Origin: Datnioides undecimradiatus
Lineage: Eukaryota > Chordata > Actinopteri > Lobotiformes > Datnioididae
NCBI GenBank assembly: GCA_008933995.1
Contig: WARS01000016.1
Span: forward strand, 11,217,848-11,281,847
Length of the DNA stretch: 64,000 nt
Direction of reading: 5' to 3'
Part shown: positions 1 through 12,999 of the stretch, one piece after another
How the letters are laid out: every line of letters begins with the position of its first letter
How positions within the stretch are numbered: position 1 is the first letter of the stretch
Translations under genes and position numbers: made by a program
The notes under the pieces: model-generated
What the model saw: only the letters and a program-made list of their open reading frames with translations
The model's database searches: none
Told to the model about the DNA's origin: nothing

Positions 1-167
1 GTCAAATGTGAAATTTGAAACAGCACAGTGATGGAGGACAGTGCATTCTTTTTTTGCACACTCTATAAAACTTTAATTAGAAAATTAATTAATTAGAGGA
101 TGGACTAAAGAACAACAGTACAATTTGATTACAGCGTACACTTTTCTGGGTATGTGTCTGTTTACAG

Positions 168-3100
168 GTCGAGATCTAGCCAGCACCACTCTGCCAGGCT
201 ACCCTCCTCACGTCCCTCCCACTGGACAGGGCAGCTACTCCACCCCCTCCCTTACTGGCATGGTACCTGGTGAGTACACACGCGTGGACACACACACACG
301 TTAACTGTCTTATCATTTCACAGGACCAAAGGTGCCATCATACATCTTACTTACTTTTTTCCTTTTGTGTTTCAATATTACATTATGCCATTGCTCACCA
401 CCCATCACCTGAGCAGATCTTTAACTTTACATACATATCCGTTAGAATTCCCTCTGGATGTATGTGCTTCATGGGTGTTTGTGTGTATGTGTGTGTGTCT
501 TCAGGGGATGTATTTAGCTTTGCCACTTCCTCCTTCTTGTCTGTCTGCACTATAGCTGACAGTGCTCCCAGGGGGTTGGCGTGTACGTGCTTTTGTGTGC
601 ACCTATACGTGCGTGTGTGTGTGTTGTGCCTGTGTTGTGTGTGTGTGTGTGTGTGTATGTGTGTGTGTCTCTCTGTGTATCATTAGAAACCAGCCACAGT
701 AGCACAGCTGTCCCTCCTCAACATTAGTAATTTGTTTTTAATGAGAATCACCAGTGACCCACGACTAATTCATTCATTCCCTTCCAGTCCGCCTTCTACG
801 CCGCTTTTGTGTTTCAATCCTGGACCGCCATTCTTCCTCTTCTCTCTCTCTCTTTCTCTCTCAGTCTCTCAGTGATTGTCTCCCTCTCTCTCTGTTTCTC
901 TTTCTTTCTCCCAGTCACTCTCTCTTTCTCTCTCAGCCTTGCAGTAGTGATCGTGGTCAGTGTGAACTATACTGCAGAGAAAATAAAGGTAGAAAAACAG
1001 AAGCACCAACAGCAGTGAAACCAAGTCAAAACAATATTGTTTACAACTTCTTGTCTCTGTGCATCCCATATCATTTAGTCTGTGACATACACACACACTC
1101 ATGGGCTGACGCTGACATGTACACAAACACAAACACACACACACAGTCTCAATGGACATGTAGGAACAGCACGTCTAAAGATGGGTAACCCTGTCGCCCT
1201 GTCCCCCTGTGCTCACCCTGTCCTCAGGTTTGACAGCATATTTGTGTGCGTGTGTGTGCGGGTTAGTGTATGTTTGTGTGTGTGTCAGCATGCGGTTGTT
1301 TGTGTGCATGTGTGTTTGTTTTTGACAGTGTGTGTGTGTATGTGTGCGACCTTGACACAGAGCTACACAAGGGAGACCCCTGAGCCTCCTCTCTCATCCT
1401 TCCACCCCCCTTCTTCCATCTCCTAAACAACCTGACACGTTGCCGTCACTACGGTGATGACAAGGGGAGGATGTTCGCACCCAGGGATGCCATGGAGACC
1501 GCATCCCGACCCCACCTGACAGACGCAGCTAAACAGACACACACATAAGCACATAAGCACACACACACACACACCCACACAAAGGGTAGTGTGAGGAAGA
1601 CGAATTCTATATCGAAGTGCACACACGCACAGTCTCGACATCTAAATTCTTCTCAGTGTATATTTGAAGCTGCCTGAATCCCCGAGCTGACTGGAAAGAG
1701 GGGGGAGATAATCTCCCAACTTTGCTTCTCCAGCTTCGCCATGTTTTATCTCAGCACTTCTCAGGCAAATTATCCTCCTTTTTGTCCGCTCTGTCTAATA
1801 TCATACCTTCATTAAGCAAGCAACTCTCTTCTGCTGTTCTTCTACTCTCTCTCTGTCTCTCTCGCTGCAGCAGGGGGGCTGACACTCAGAGGGGGTGTAG
1901 AGGAGCAGTGAGGCAGAACCGACAGAACGAGAGGGAGAGAGGAGGGATGGGGATGGGGGTGGAGGTGGTTGGGGGGGCATCAGGGTCTGTGACTGTCAGC
2001 TATGGGAGAGGGATCCCCCGGGAGGAGTGAAGGTTCAGGAGAAAAGAAAGAAAGAGTGAAAAAAGAGAGCAAGTCAGCGGAGAGATGGGGAAAAAAGAGG
2101 AGAAGAAATGGGAAAGAATGTTGTTTTGATGTGAAGGGTGACGGGCGGGCTGTAGTCAGGCGGGCCAGAGGACGAGAGAGAAAAATAAAAGAGAAAGGGG
2201 TGAAGGGAAGAGTGGGAGGAGAAGACAAGAGGAAGAGTGGACCCCAGACAGTAAGTAGTAAATGAGGGAGAAAAGCTACGCTATCATCCACTGTATGGGA
2301 GGACTGCTACAGTCTCGCTGAGATCTCCGGTTCAGTCACTCTCAACTAGTCTGCAAACCATTCTTCTGAAAACAAAGGGCAGGTTAAAGCTTCACTGTAG
2401 GTGAAAGAAAACTGAACAAGTCCTTTACATTAAATGAAAGCATTTTGTCATTGAGTTTAAAAACAAGGTATCTACCACCACTGATATGGTTTGTTGCGTC
2501 CTGTTTGCGTGTGGGCACTAACATTACTTGGTAAAGGTTAGGAAAGGATCACAGTCATGGTTAAAAATATAAATGGCAAATGAAAAGCGCTTTTCGGTTT
2601 CAAAGTCCTTGAAAGATGTAACAATAGATAATTATAAGCATTTAAACTACTAATGCTGTGCTTTCACGTGCACTCTGCAACCCCAGACAGAGGGTGAGTG
2701 GGGTTTCCTCGAGAGCATGGAGTTACAGTCAAAGCTCTTCCTGACATGCAGCAAGTAACATTCCAGCACCTGACAAACTGTTTTGTCAGAACATAGCTGC
2801 ACCTTAATAAAAGCGTCCCTATTACTGGAGATCAGAGGGCGAAGCCTCTTTCATGATGGTAACTTCAGTGGAGTTTAAGCAACAATAAACCAAACTGGGC
2901 TCATTCTCAATTGATCACTCACTCAGAACAGAAACGACAGGCAGAGGAGTCAAAAAATGTGCCAATACCAACAGAAGCTGTCAAGCTATCAGATATGAAT
3001 AACTGTTGAGGACTCCATTAAACATCTTATTTCTCAAGAACAAATTAAAGTAAACAGACAGGATCATCTCCATCCCTCCATCTTCTGCTCTTTCTAAACA

Positions 3101-4316
3101 TGTTCTGTGTCTTGTTTTGTGTTTTCTTTCAGGGGGAGATTTTTCTGGAAGTCCATATTCCCATCCCCAGTATTCCACGTACAATGAGTCGTGGAGATTT
3201 CCCAACCCCAGCTTATTAGGTACGTGTGTCCCATATCTCTGCGCCCAGTTCTGCTGACCAGAACTGGATCAATAATTGTATCAATGAATTTCATTTCATT
3301 CTACCTCACATCCCTCTGCCAGCTTCTCTAATACACTCTTGTAATACGCTGTATCTTTCATGCTCCACTGTTCATTTTTTCATTACATTACATTTCTTTT
3401 TGTATTGTACTGTACAGTACAATACATCATAGACATACTAATGGCTCTGTGGAAGTTTTTTTTTTTTTTAAAGACTGGCAATTTAGGGTGTGAATGGATT
3501 TGAAGAAAAGGGGAGACAAAGCGAGACAGAGCAAGAGTGCAAGGGAGGAACAGATTAACAGGCTTTTATCTGCATAAATCATCAGTGTTGCATTCTGGGA
3601 TTTGCAGGATTTCAAGTTATTGTCACAGAAGTTTACTCCGACCTCTTATTTTTCATTTGACACAAAGTCACCTTCCCATGAACAACTGCAAACAGCAGCA
3701 GTAAGTAGGCGATATTAGCTGATATGAGCCAACTCACTGATACAGGACAACAGACTAAAACAATGTGTCTTCAGACAAACTGCAAAGAGGTCTTTCAGCA
3801 GATTCCAGTACCAGAAAAATACTAAAAACAGGGCTTATAGTCTTAGATAACACATCACTACCAGTGATACTAACTAATGACAAAATTCATCAGTTATTAT
3901 CAGTTTAAAATGAGATTAGTGAAACCTCACAACACTGTCCTCACATCTCTGCATCTCTGTTTAAATACCCCAAACAGCCGGTGTCAAAGTCATTGTCTTG
4001 GGAGCCATTTTAGAGGTCACATTTAAAGGTGAAACAGTCAGGGGATGACTGTGTAAAGGTCAAAAGGTCAGAGGGGTCAGTGCTGTGCTAACCTGCAGTG
4101 TGCCCCCACCCTTTCCTCTCACCCCTCACCTCTCGTCTCCACCCCTCTGTCCCCAGTGTTTCAGCAGGATTATGGGTCTCTCCTGGGGACGGAAATCGGC
4201 TGCTCCTCCAGTCTCTTCACCAGCCAGGCAGGACAGATGCAAGGTAGGTGGAAAGACAGAAGCAAGGAAAGGAAGAAAGAAAGAAAGAAAAACAAAAAGA
4301 CAAAGAAAGGAAGAAA

Positions 4317-4366
<50 letters not shown>

Positions 4367-4793
4367 AAAACAAAAAGACAAAGAAAGGAAGAAAGAAAGA
4401 CAGGAGGTGCATCAGTGAGGGAAAATTATGTTAGAGAAGAAGGGAAGAAGGGAACCCTAGTATGATAACGGATGAATGGTCACATAATATGAGGACAAGA
4501 TGCACATTAGGAGACACTTTAAGATTGATGGCAGAGGACCGGAGAGGCTGTGATGCAGGGGAAAGGAAGGGAGGGAGGGATGAGCTTGGAGGTGACAAAT
4601 GAAAGAAAAACGAGTTTAAAAAGAGGCAAACGGGGGGAGAGAGGGCGTCTGAAGTCTTCACTGAGACTAAATAGTTTGTCAGGGCGGCTTAATGCCTCAC
4701 TTCCCCAAAGAGCCTCCTGAGATTACCTGGACTGTGGACAGACATAACCTGTCAACACACAGCTGGGCTGATTGATGGAAGTGACAGAGACAG

Positions 4794-4824
<31 letters not shown>

Positions 4825-6049
4825 ACTGGGTTTGTTTTCTGTGTGCATTAAGGTGTGTGGGTTTCTGTGTGTCTTTGGGGTTACAGTATTGAATTGACCT
4901 CTTCCCAGAGGAGAGAATAGACTCAAGGGATCAGCGGTAGTAGAGCTGTACTCAGTGTGTCAGCTTAGACTGTCACTTAGATAGTGTGTGTCTGTGTGTG
5001 TGTGAGAGAGAGAGAGAGTCAGAGAAAGAGTAAAGGTGGAAGATGAAGAGAGGAGTGTCAGAAAGTGGACTGAGTTCATTTTATTGGTTGTACACGACAA
5101 GGAGACTAATTTTTTCTGTCATTAGCCTCATCGGCTCATGTCATCTCATCCCACTTTTCATGTCTCACATTCAAAGTAAAATATAATCTTAACAGAAAAT
5201 TGAAGCTGCTCGTTCCACATTTACACTGCATTTGACAAACCCCATGTAGTTAGACTTATTTTTTGTCATTTTAATCCATCATTCCAATCGATAATAAAAA
5301 TTAGACCTGCCAAGTTAATTGCTCAGAGCTGTGAATGCGATGACATTTGAAAAGAAGTACTAAAGAAAATGAAACGGGAGCAGAGGCACGAGAAAGTCAT
5401 ACGAGCGTTACACAAATTGTTTCAAGGTAGTGTATGCACCTCATAACATATCAGGCAAAAACACAAAAACAGCCTATTTAGAAAATGGTTCAGCACAATA
5501 AACAGATGCTCCCTAAAAGATCATTTATGAACCCACAGTGTACCAACATTACATCTTCACCAGGTAATCTAATGAGGGATTACCTATATTAACAGTTTTC
5601 CATTCAAATAGTGGTTTAAAGCTGAATGAATGCTAATATTGGTCTGTATCTAATGGATTTGTAGGCAAGAGCTAACTGTTTGCCATATAAACTTTAAAAG
5701 TTGATAGTATGTTCGCCCGTTTACATCATGCCCCCAAATTTGATTAACAGATATTTAAATAATCTGATTAAACTGCCGTCATAGCAATGTCACTACATCT
5801 TAGGATCCCAGTGCTCGTGAGCACAATGAGCAAAACCACAAAAACATGACACAAGTTGTAGTAAACTGGACTCATCTGTCATCAAAGTCACTTTTTCCTC
5901 TATGTTTAATAAATGTCTGATTTATAAGGAACTAAATGAACCATTTGTCTCTGTATTTCTTTCCAGGGTCACCGTACTACTACAGTGCAACATCAAGGGG
6001 GGCGGGCCCTGCGGCCACTGCAACAGCCTCCGCCTATGACCGCCACTGA
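168..6049 (+). CDS. pax5: pax5, 3' coding exons (C-terminal part, partial)
   Basis: Paired-box transcription factor of the Pax2/5/8 group, acting in the nucleus in B-cell and midbrain-hindbrain development. Only the C-terminal transactivation/repression region is in the window; the paired domain lies upstream. Coding exons read as 168-269, 3133-3219, 4157-4243 (extra exon, listed separately) and 5967-6049, each flanked by AG/GT and all joined in phase 1. The first exon reads [18 protein letters not shown] then [17 protein letters not shown]. The second contains [20 protein letters not shown]. The last reads [20 protein letters not shown] and ends in AYDRH-stop, the family's terminal peptide. 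[11 protein letters not shown] and WRFPNP fit PAX5 better than PAX2 or PAX8 as I remember them. The downstream opposite-strand melk matches the human PAX5-MELK arrangement. Mammalian PAX5 joins the WRFPNP exon directly to the GSPYYY exon. Confidence 0.93.
270..3132 (+). other. pax5 intron with GT/CA tracts and a G-rich stretch
   Basis: Intron between the GRDLAST exon and the SGSPYS exon. It holds interrupted (GT)n at about 480-667 and 1245-1350, CA tracts at about 1085-1145 and 1540-1575, CT-rich DNA at about 838-935, and a G-run stretch at 1942-1978. Open frames here are repetitive and unconvincing as genes. Confidence 0.7.
4157..4243 (+). CDS. pax5: Extra in-frame cassette exon of pax5 (29 codons)
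   Basis: Acceptor ctctgtccccag precedes the exon and donor G|gtaggt follows it. The exon is 87 nt, starts and ends in phase 1, and has no stop, so it can be included or skipped without a frame change between the WRFPNPSLL exon and the GSPYYY exon. It encodes [15 protein letters not shown] followed by [15 protein letters not shown] know of no counterpart in canonical mammalian PAX5. A purine-rich GAAA repeat tract begins about 12 nt past the donor. The splice sites, phase and non-repetitive composition support a real exon; expression is inferred. It could be a teleost-specific alternative exon or a rarely used cryptic exon. Confidence 0.7.
4244..5966 (+). other. pax5 final intron
   Basis: Intron between the cassette exon and the last pax5 exon. 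Besides the GAAA tract it holds a (GT)n run at about 4795-4820, a GT/GA run at about 4984-5018, and AT-rich unique DNA from 5060 to 5960 in which I see no gene. Confidence 0.7.
4258..4405 (+). repeat. GAAA-rich purine tract with an internal duplication
   Basis: Tetranucleotide GAAA repeats interrupted by two near-identical segments built on aaaaacaaaaagacaaag and ggaagaaag, one at about 4285-4318 and one at about 4365-4398. The tract is almost pure purine on the + strand. It lies 15-160 nt past the donor of the pax5 cassette exon. Confidence 0.9.
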
Positions 6050-9000
6050 CCCCTCCTACTGAGAGAAGAGGAGAAAGAGATGCGGGAGGGAGGGATGGAT
6101 AGCACCAGCACTGCTCAGTACGCACCTGCCTACGCATGAACGACAATGAGGATAAAGATTCCAAATATTTGACGTCAGTGAAGTTTGACTTTTCTTTGAT
6201 TGACACTCAAGCCAACAAATGCACGGCTGGGCTGCAACACAGACAAACCGTATGGGTATTAAGTCAGTGTGAGGACACAGACATGGCAGTGTCAGTGATA
6301 GATTCAGAAGATTTTGTTATTGAGTAAATTTAGAGCCTCCCTGTAATGTATCAATGCTTAGCATCCCTTGCTTTTAACCAATCATCTACACGCAAGTTGT
6401 CAGCAGAGCAGTGACTGAAACTGTATTGTGATCTTAGGGGTAAAATGTTGTGTTTTAAGTTTGGCAGTATCTTCTGGTAAAATTACTTGAGTTGAATAAA
6501 TCACTTTTTTCAAACAAACAGCCTTTTTATGCCCTGACATTAATCAATCAATTTTCTATGCCATGTTATGGTAAAATACAGACAATCCAATTCACAGAAC
6601 TTTAAATGACCATAATCACCCATACCATTATCATACTATTCACTGTGCTGTAGATTCAACACATTTCCCCTGGGATCACAATGCATAACAAATGGGATAC
6701 TCTTTACTTTTTAAATGGGAGTCTTCAGTGCTACATATGACCGTTTGTTAAACCCCACCTCCATTAGTTACTGCAGGCTAGTAACTAACTGCACCCCTAG
6801 CTAGTTACAGTTGCTAAGATATGGTTGATTAATGGAGTGGGCTGTAGCTTGTGGTCAAATTCAGCTTTTGTAGCCAGATCCCAACGTGTTTCCCCAATAA
6901 GGAAAACTGTATCCTGACATCCACACATACTTCAGAGTGGTTGAATGCCACTGACTGACAGGCAGGCCTTTTAGTAAAGCACAGCCTGGAATCTGAGCCC
7001 TCTCTGAGATGAGCAGTGTTCACATTCACATCCAATGACCAAACTCAAATCCACCAGGGAGTGTTAATGTACAGGAAGGTGCTATCCTACCTCCCCAGCC
7101 AAGATTTAGTCCTGATCAAGAGCTATTTATAAAAGGAGGAGACACAGAGTAATATATTAAGAAGCTTTTCTGCGCTGCACTCCATGATGAGAGTGAATGC
7201 CTGTAATGATTTATAATATGTGTCACACTGTTGTGCTAGAATAGTGATGATGATAGGTTGATGATGACGATGCAGTGAAATATGAAATCTTAAAAAAACT
7301 TTCAACATGAAAAGAAGTCTTTGTTTATAAATATGATCCGATTGCAATTTTCCTGTTTAAAGTTTGCCTGGTATCAGTTGACACAGGTGCCACTGACTAA
7401 GACGCCATTTTTATCCGCTTCCTGAATATTCAAAAGAAGAGCCGGGAAGCAGCGGCACCCTCTCTCTTTCTCTCTCTCTCTCTCTGTTGCTCTCTTTCTA
7501 TTTCTCTCTTTAAACTCCCCAAAGAAGGGCCCCCCTAGTGGATCGGCTGACTAACTACAAAAGCACAAAGAGACTCAATCATCATTCAGAGGCGCCATTT
7601 TACTTTTTGACTTCTGTTCAGAACCATTGAGTACTTCTTCCTCTCCCCTTTTTGAGTGCTTGTCCTTGTGCTGTTTGACACACAGAAATTTTGTTATAAA
7701 GAATTGTCTTTAGTGAGAAAAAAAGAAACTTTTTTTTTTTTTTAAACGTTTGTCTCCTGCATCAGTTCTGCGCTGTGACAATGTATGACACCAGGGTCGA
7801 GGCCTTACCCATCATGTACAGACAGAGCAGGACAGATTTGCCTTCGAGCACTGATCTGAAATCAGTGTGTTATCCCTCTCGAATGTTAGAGGGCCCGCAG
7901 TGTTGATCTTGTGAGGGGGCAATATCTTCCCTAAACCTGTACGTAGCTTCCTGTCTCACTTCCGTCCATACAGGATTTGTACAGTAATCAGTGAACGAGA
8001 AGAGAAGTCACAATGTCGATAGCAATGTCAATTATTCACATTTAAATTTAGATTTTAGTGATGAAGTTTTCGTTATGATAAAAAGACTAAGAGGTGTGTG
8101 GTGTTGTTTTAGCCATCGTCTGCAAGTGTTTACATATCTTTTGTTGAACTGTTTGTTTTGGGTATGTGTGGCTGACCGTAGTGCTTCATTGCTTCCGTGT
8201 AGTTTTACTAGCTAACAGATTGGAGGCACCAAATCTGCAGCGTGAGACATAAAATATAGCTATATAAACATATACCTATAAACACTGAACAAAGCTGTTA
8301 GTTTCTCAATCTTTGTTGTTTCTGGGTTTTGAAATAGCGATAGAGTGGATCCTTTTACATTTGTAGACCTTAACAGTTGTGTGCACACAACTCTAAAGAA
8401 GACTCTTATGACGGCTCGCCCGCTGGGATGCCAGTGTGCGCCGCAGCAGGAGCCTTTCCTTATTTTCTGTCTTTCTCTCTTGATCCTTCAGAGGCATTAT
8501 TGAACCTGAACCGCACCAGCTGAAAACAAGGACAGTGCCTTTAGTTTTATATGTCAGCACCCCCCTGACTGACCACACATCACTAAAACAAGATTCAGCA
8601 TCCCTCCTGCAACTCCTTAATTGAAACTCTGCCTATCTGCCCAAACGAACACAGGAATACAAGTTTATATAAAGCCTTCCAAGAATAACTACTAGCTGTA
8701 ATTTCAAAGCCAACTGTGACTAATAATTTTTGTACTGTAGCAACAGTAACATTGCACTGCTGAAAACAGCACGTAGCCCTGATCCAGCATCTCATATTTA
8801 CACTCCAGTGCTGCATTGGTGTTACGCAGAACAGGTACATTTCAATCAGATCCACTCTCAATATGTGTAACATTAATGATGTTTAAAACACAAACTCATC
8901 CGATGGAAAATCCTCTTTACCCAGATGGTAAATCACAAAAAACTAAATATATCCTAAGAAAGGTCAAAATCATTGAAGTCTGTATTAGCCATTTAAAATC

Positions 9001-11935
9001 AAAGAAGGGGAATTAGAGCCCCCTGTGACGACTCTGCTGTGGAGCATCACTTTAGCGGGGGGTGAATCCGACTAACTTTGTTGACTTCCTGACATTTCAT
9101 TTAGATCTCAACAGCAGGTCAAGTATTTTTTACTCATCCTGTGGACACATATCACAGGATGAGTACAAAATTTGTTGCAGTAGCATTGATTCTCTGACAT
9201 TGTGCCATTGATAGGTCAAACTGTCAAACTGCTAAACTAAGATGGTGAAAATGGTAAACATAAACAACCCCTAGGCATCAGTATGTCTCTAAGCATCTTA
9301 GCATTTAGATTAATGAAACAGAGTCACAGTGCCACATTCCCATTGTTAACAAACACTGAGAGGATTATATTAAAGAAGATATGTTTTCAATAGTCTTACA
9401 TAGCAAGTTTCATGAGTGGATGTCTAATGTCCAGGTTGTGGGAGACATCCATGCAGGACTGTGACACGTAACAGACCTGGATCAAGGCTAAATAGTACCC
9501 ACTGGCTTCATCAACACTGAGAAAAAGGCACAAAATGTACAAAAAAGCAGAGTAAGCGACAGACCTACTATAAGTCTGTTTATTAATGTTCCTTTTTTTT
9601 ATTGAACCAGAGCGTCTTCTAAATGAATTACACCTCTTTTACACACACACACACACACACACACATACACACACACACAGTCTACTGTAAACACAAAGAG
9701 TTATTGATTGAAAGTCGTTCTCCTTGAGGAGGTGAATCCAGTCGTGCCTCCACCAAACCGACCAAATTCAGCGCCCGGTGTAGCCACGTATCCAGTGATA
9801 CATTAACAGGATTATTTGTTAACTATGCATCTCATAGTGACACAGCTTGCCTTGCCATTGCTTTGACCTAATTGGTTCACATGGGGAGAGAATGGGTTCT
9901 CATTGGCCCCACAGTCATTTCGATTGGCAGCCATGACATTGACTGCAGCGACAAGAGGGGACTGTCATTGTGGGTGGTACTGTAGGAAGCGCGGTGAGGC
10001 CACACACCCACACACACATGCACGCACAAATATAAGTACAGACCCACTGACTCTCTCTCTCTCTCTTTGTCCTTTGCGGAGTGGTGATCGCCCCTCCTCT
10101 CATGCCCCTGTGTTCCCCAGGGGAGGCCAAACCTGCTGTGCCATCAGAAGCTCATCCCGTCTTCTTTCTCCCCCTCCCTCGGCCCTAATCTCATCACATC
10201 TCATGCGCTCGTCTTCCCCCCTCTCTCCTCTACTACCCCTCCTGTAGCACTGCCACACCACCAGGATTAGGAATATTAAAACTATTCTGTTGATTTCAGA
10301 CCTGTGACCTTCCTCAAAAAGTCCTCCCTCTTTCTTCAGACAGCCCTATTAATCCTTTTTTCCTCCCTCTCCTTTCTTACTTTTCTCTCTGACTATTCAG
10401 ATGTGATGCTCACTGTCCTGTCAGAAATTCTGCATAGGAATGAAGCAGTGGTGTTTTGTGCCAAAGCGAGGTCATTTCAATGGCAATATTGCTGCCGGTA
10501 TCTTTATTTGGCCATGACTATTCTGTGAGATCGTATCACGTAGTCTGCTTCCTCTTCTTGTATCCGTAGAGCATTTAAAACACACAGAAGCTCAAACAAA
10601 GACATTTCATTTCCAGCTTTGCTACAGTTTACCATCCATGGAAATACAATCGCATTCTGAATTTTTTATACCAGCTCCAAATCAAACAGGAAACTGAAAT
10701 AAATGCAAATTCGTGTTTTTTCTTTATTATGATTTCTCACCGAGTGTGCACCGCCTGACTGTATCTCAATATGAATCCATGAAGATGGCTACTGCCTTCG
10801 TAAAACCTGAGGGGATTTCAGCATCACATCTTGACAGCAATTAGTGGCACAATCTGTTTCATGCTTGCTAATATAACTAGGCTCTGGACAGATCTCATAC
10901 TGAAGTGTTACAGTGTTCTGTACATCTTAATATTATTCAACTGTGGAAGAGGAGAAATACACAGGACTCAGCCTACAAGAATCAACTGTGCTTTTTAAGC
11001 AGATATTTCAATCAAAAAAAAAAAGATAACATGATTTTTCACCTTACTGTGGCCTTTCGTGTAACAATCTGGAGTTTTTTTGTGTCCATGGCTTCCTATC
11101 TGGGGTGTTAAAGAGACCTTTATATCTGTAATGTTTTGTTAAAAAAAGAACAAACAAAAGACAGAAACAGAAATGCATCAGAACGCAAAGACGCAATTAG
11201 GTTCAAATGATTCAGCTTGCTCTATTCTTCAAAATTAAAACGCGACAAAAAGAAAACATATCTGTAACATTCACCAAAGCCTGTGATGCCTGTTTTAAAT
11301 GATAGATTCTTGTACAAAAAAACATATAAAATAGCAGAGAAGACTTACAGATACAAACACAAAATGAAGATAAGAAATGCCTTCAAATATTCTGGAGGGG
11401 AGGATTTAAAAAAAGTAAAAAGAAATGCTTCTTTAAGAAAATGTGTATGTTTTTTATTCGATTTTCTAGTAGTTGCAAACAAAAGTTGGTGTTTTTTCTC
11501 TTTGTGTGTTGTGTGTTGTCTTAATATTTGAATGTATTTTACTGCAGTGCGAATTTGCCAAAGATATCATATCACTTGATTTCTCTCCTTTATTTTCTTT
11601 TTTGTTTTTTTGTTCCTAATTGTGACCAATTATGTTCAGAAAACTGGAAATAAATGGTGAATTTGATATTATGGTTATTTTTCATATTTCTATTGTTAAT
11701 ATTATTGATATTTTATTTCCTGGGTTTGAGTTTACTGTGAAATATTAAATTGCAGTTTGCTTGATGCATCTCTTCATACTCGGTCTGTGTACCTGTCCAT
11801 CCGTCCACCTGAGTGACTGTTGTTGGTGAATTATCCCATTTATGTACCTGTAATGTGAAGCTAAGAAGTAATTATTTGTAAATATTTGCCATAATTTTAT
11901 TGGTCCTTCAGAATAAAAAAAAATAATTTTTTGGA
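6050..11935 (+). other. Probable long 3' UTR of pax5
   Basis: No convincing coding exon on either strand. AATAAA signals occur at 6495-6500, 11649-11654 and 11912-11917, the last in an A-rich context after T-rich DNA. PAX5 mRNAs in mammals have long 3' UTRs, as I recall, so the transcript may run to about 11.93 kb, with an earlier site near 6.5 kb. The region also has a CT-rich tract (7463-7512), a 13-bp stem hairpin (9131-9165) and a CA tract (9641-9680). Where transcription ends is inferred. Confidence 0.45.
11912..11917 (+). terminator. Candidate distal pax5 polyadenylation signal
   Basis: AATAAA followed by an A-run and T-rich sequence, the last such signal before a change to GC- and CA-rich intergenic DNA. 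An earlier AATAAA at 6495-6500 could give a short 3' UTR. Assignment rests on the hexamer and position only. Confidence 0.4.
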
Positions 11936-12460
11936 AGTTAAAGATTCTGCGTCAGTACTTAGCTGCAGACATACGTGTGTGTTTTCATAAGAGTCAACAT
12001 GCACGCAAACAATACACTCACATACTCAGTGATGGTTTAAATGCCACATTCCTCAACATCAGCTTGGACGGTCAGTGGCTTTCAGAGCAGGACTCAGTGT
12101 GACCCCCGCAGCGCAGCTTTCATCCTGGGGACACAGATCTCATCTCAGGTCGTCTGTCTGGGGGGGGGGGGGCTAAACCCCCTCCCTCTCCTCACCCCAC
12201 CACTCTGAGTGAATGGAGTGTCCCAGTGCTGCAGTCTTGGCTGCCGGCCGAGTCCAGGAGGGGGCAGAGGTGTGTGTGTGTGCGTTTAGAGGAAAGAGGA
12301 GGAGGACGAAGGGGGAGAGGGGTGATAATAGGACACAAGCCACGACATGGCGACAACACGCCACACACGCAGAAAACAGCACAAACCCAGCTTGAGACAC
12401 AGGCCTAGCTGTCCGCAGCTTGGGTGCCTGCCCAAGACACCAGAATGGCTCAGTGCACTG

Positions 12461-12462
<2 letters not shown>

Positions 12463-12491
<29 letters not shown>

Positions 12492-12492
12492 T
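12463..12492. repeat. (GCGT)n microsatellite
   Basis: About seven uninterrupted GCGT tetranucleotides followed by GTGTGCG. It gives CpG-rich alternating purine-pyrimidine sequence. Confidence 0.9.
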
Positions 12493-12999
12493 GTGCGTTC
12501 AAGCCCATTTTGGTTACTTGCCAACTTAATGCTTGCCTCCTTGAAATGTTGTGTGAAAATGCATCATACGGTATAAACTCTAAGTGAAAGTAAACAATTG
12601 TTGAATGCCACATTGTTCATACAATCAGTTAGTTTGTAGAAGTTTAATCTAAAACTATTTAATACAGAGGCGACTTGGCACCAGTTTTACATGTCTAAGT
12701 CTGTTTACTGGTCACGGGAGATCTAGCTATGTTTGCATCTGTGAAATTAGCTGTAAAATGTCCTCTGTAGATCTGTTGGGAGCTTTGCCAAGTCTGAAAA
12801 TCGCTGGGGGGCATGGAGTTTGAAAGACATGGTTGTTTAGCAAGATGCTATTGTTTATCTTTTCCTGGGGACTCAAAGATCAGAACACACAGCCTCTGCT
12901 GCTTCGCTTTTGACCTTTTGTTTATCTCTCTTCTCTTGCAATTTTAACAGACATAACTATAAATGGACAGTATTAACATATTCTGAGCAATCAAGGCAG

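Noticed and set aside
4085-4465. Lys/Arg/Glu-rich 126-codon frame over the pax5 cassette exon
   Set aside because: It is the translation of the GAAA repeat read out of frame with the pax5 exon.
9131-9165. microRNA precursor
   Set aside because: The stem is only 13 bp with a 9-nt loop, too short for Drosha/Dicer processing.
12173-12613. 146-codon open frame on the - strand
   Set aside because: Built partly from the GCGT repeat (HTHARTHART) and GC-rich flank; no domain, no splice partner, no conserved motif.
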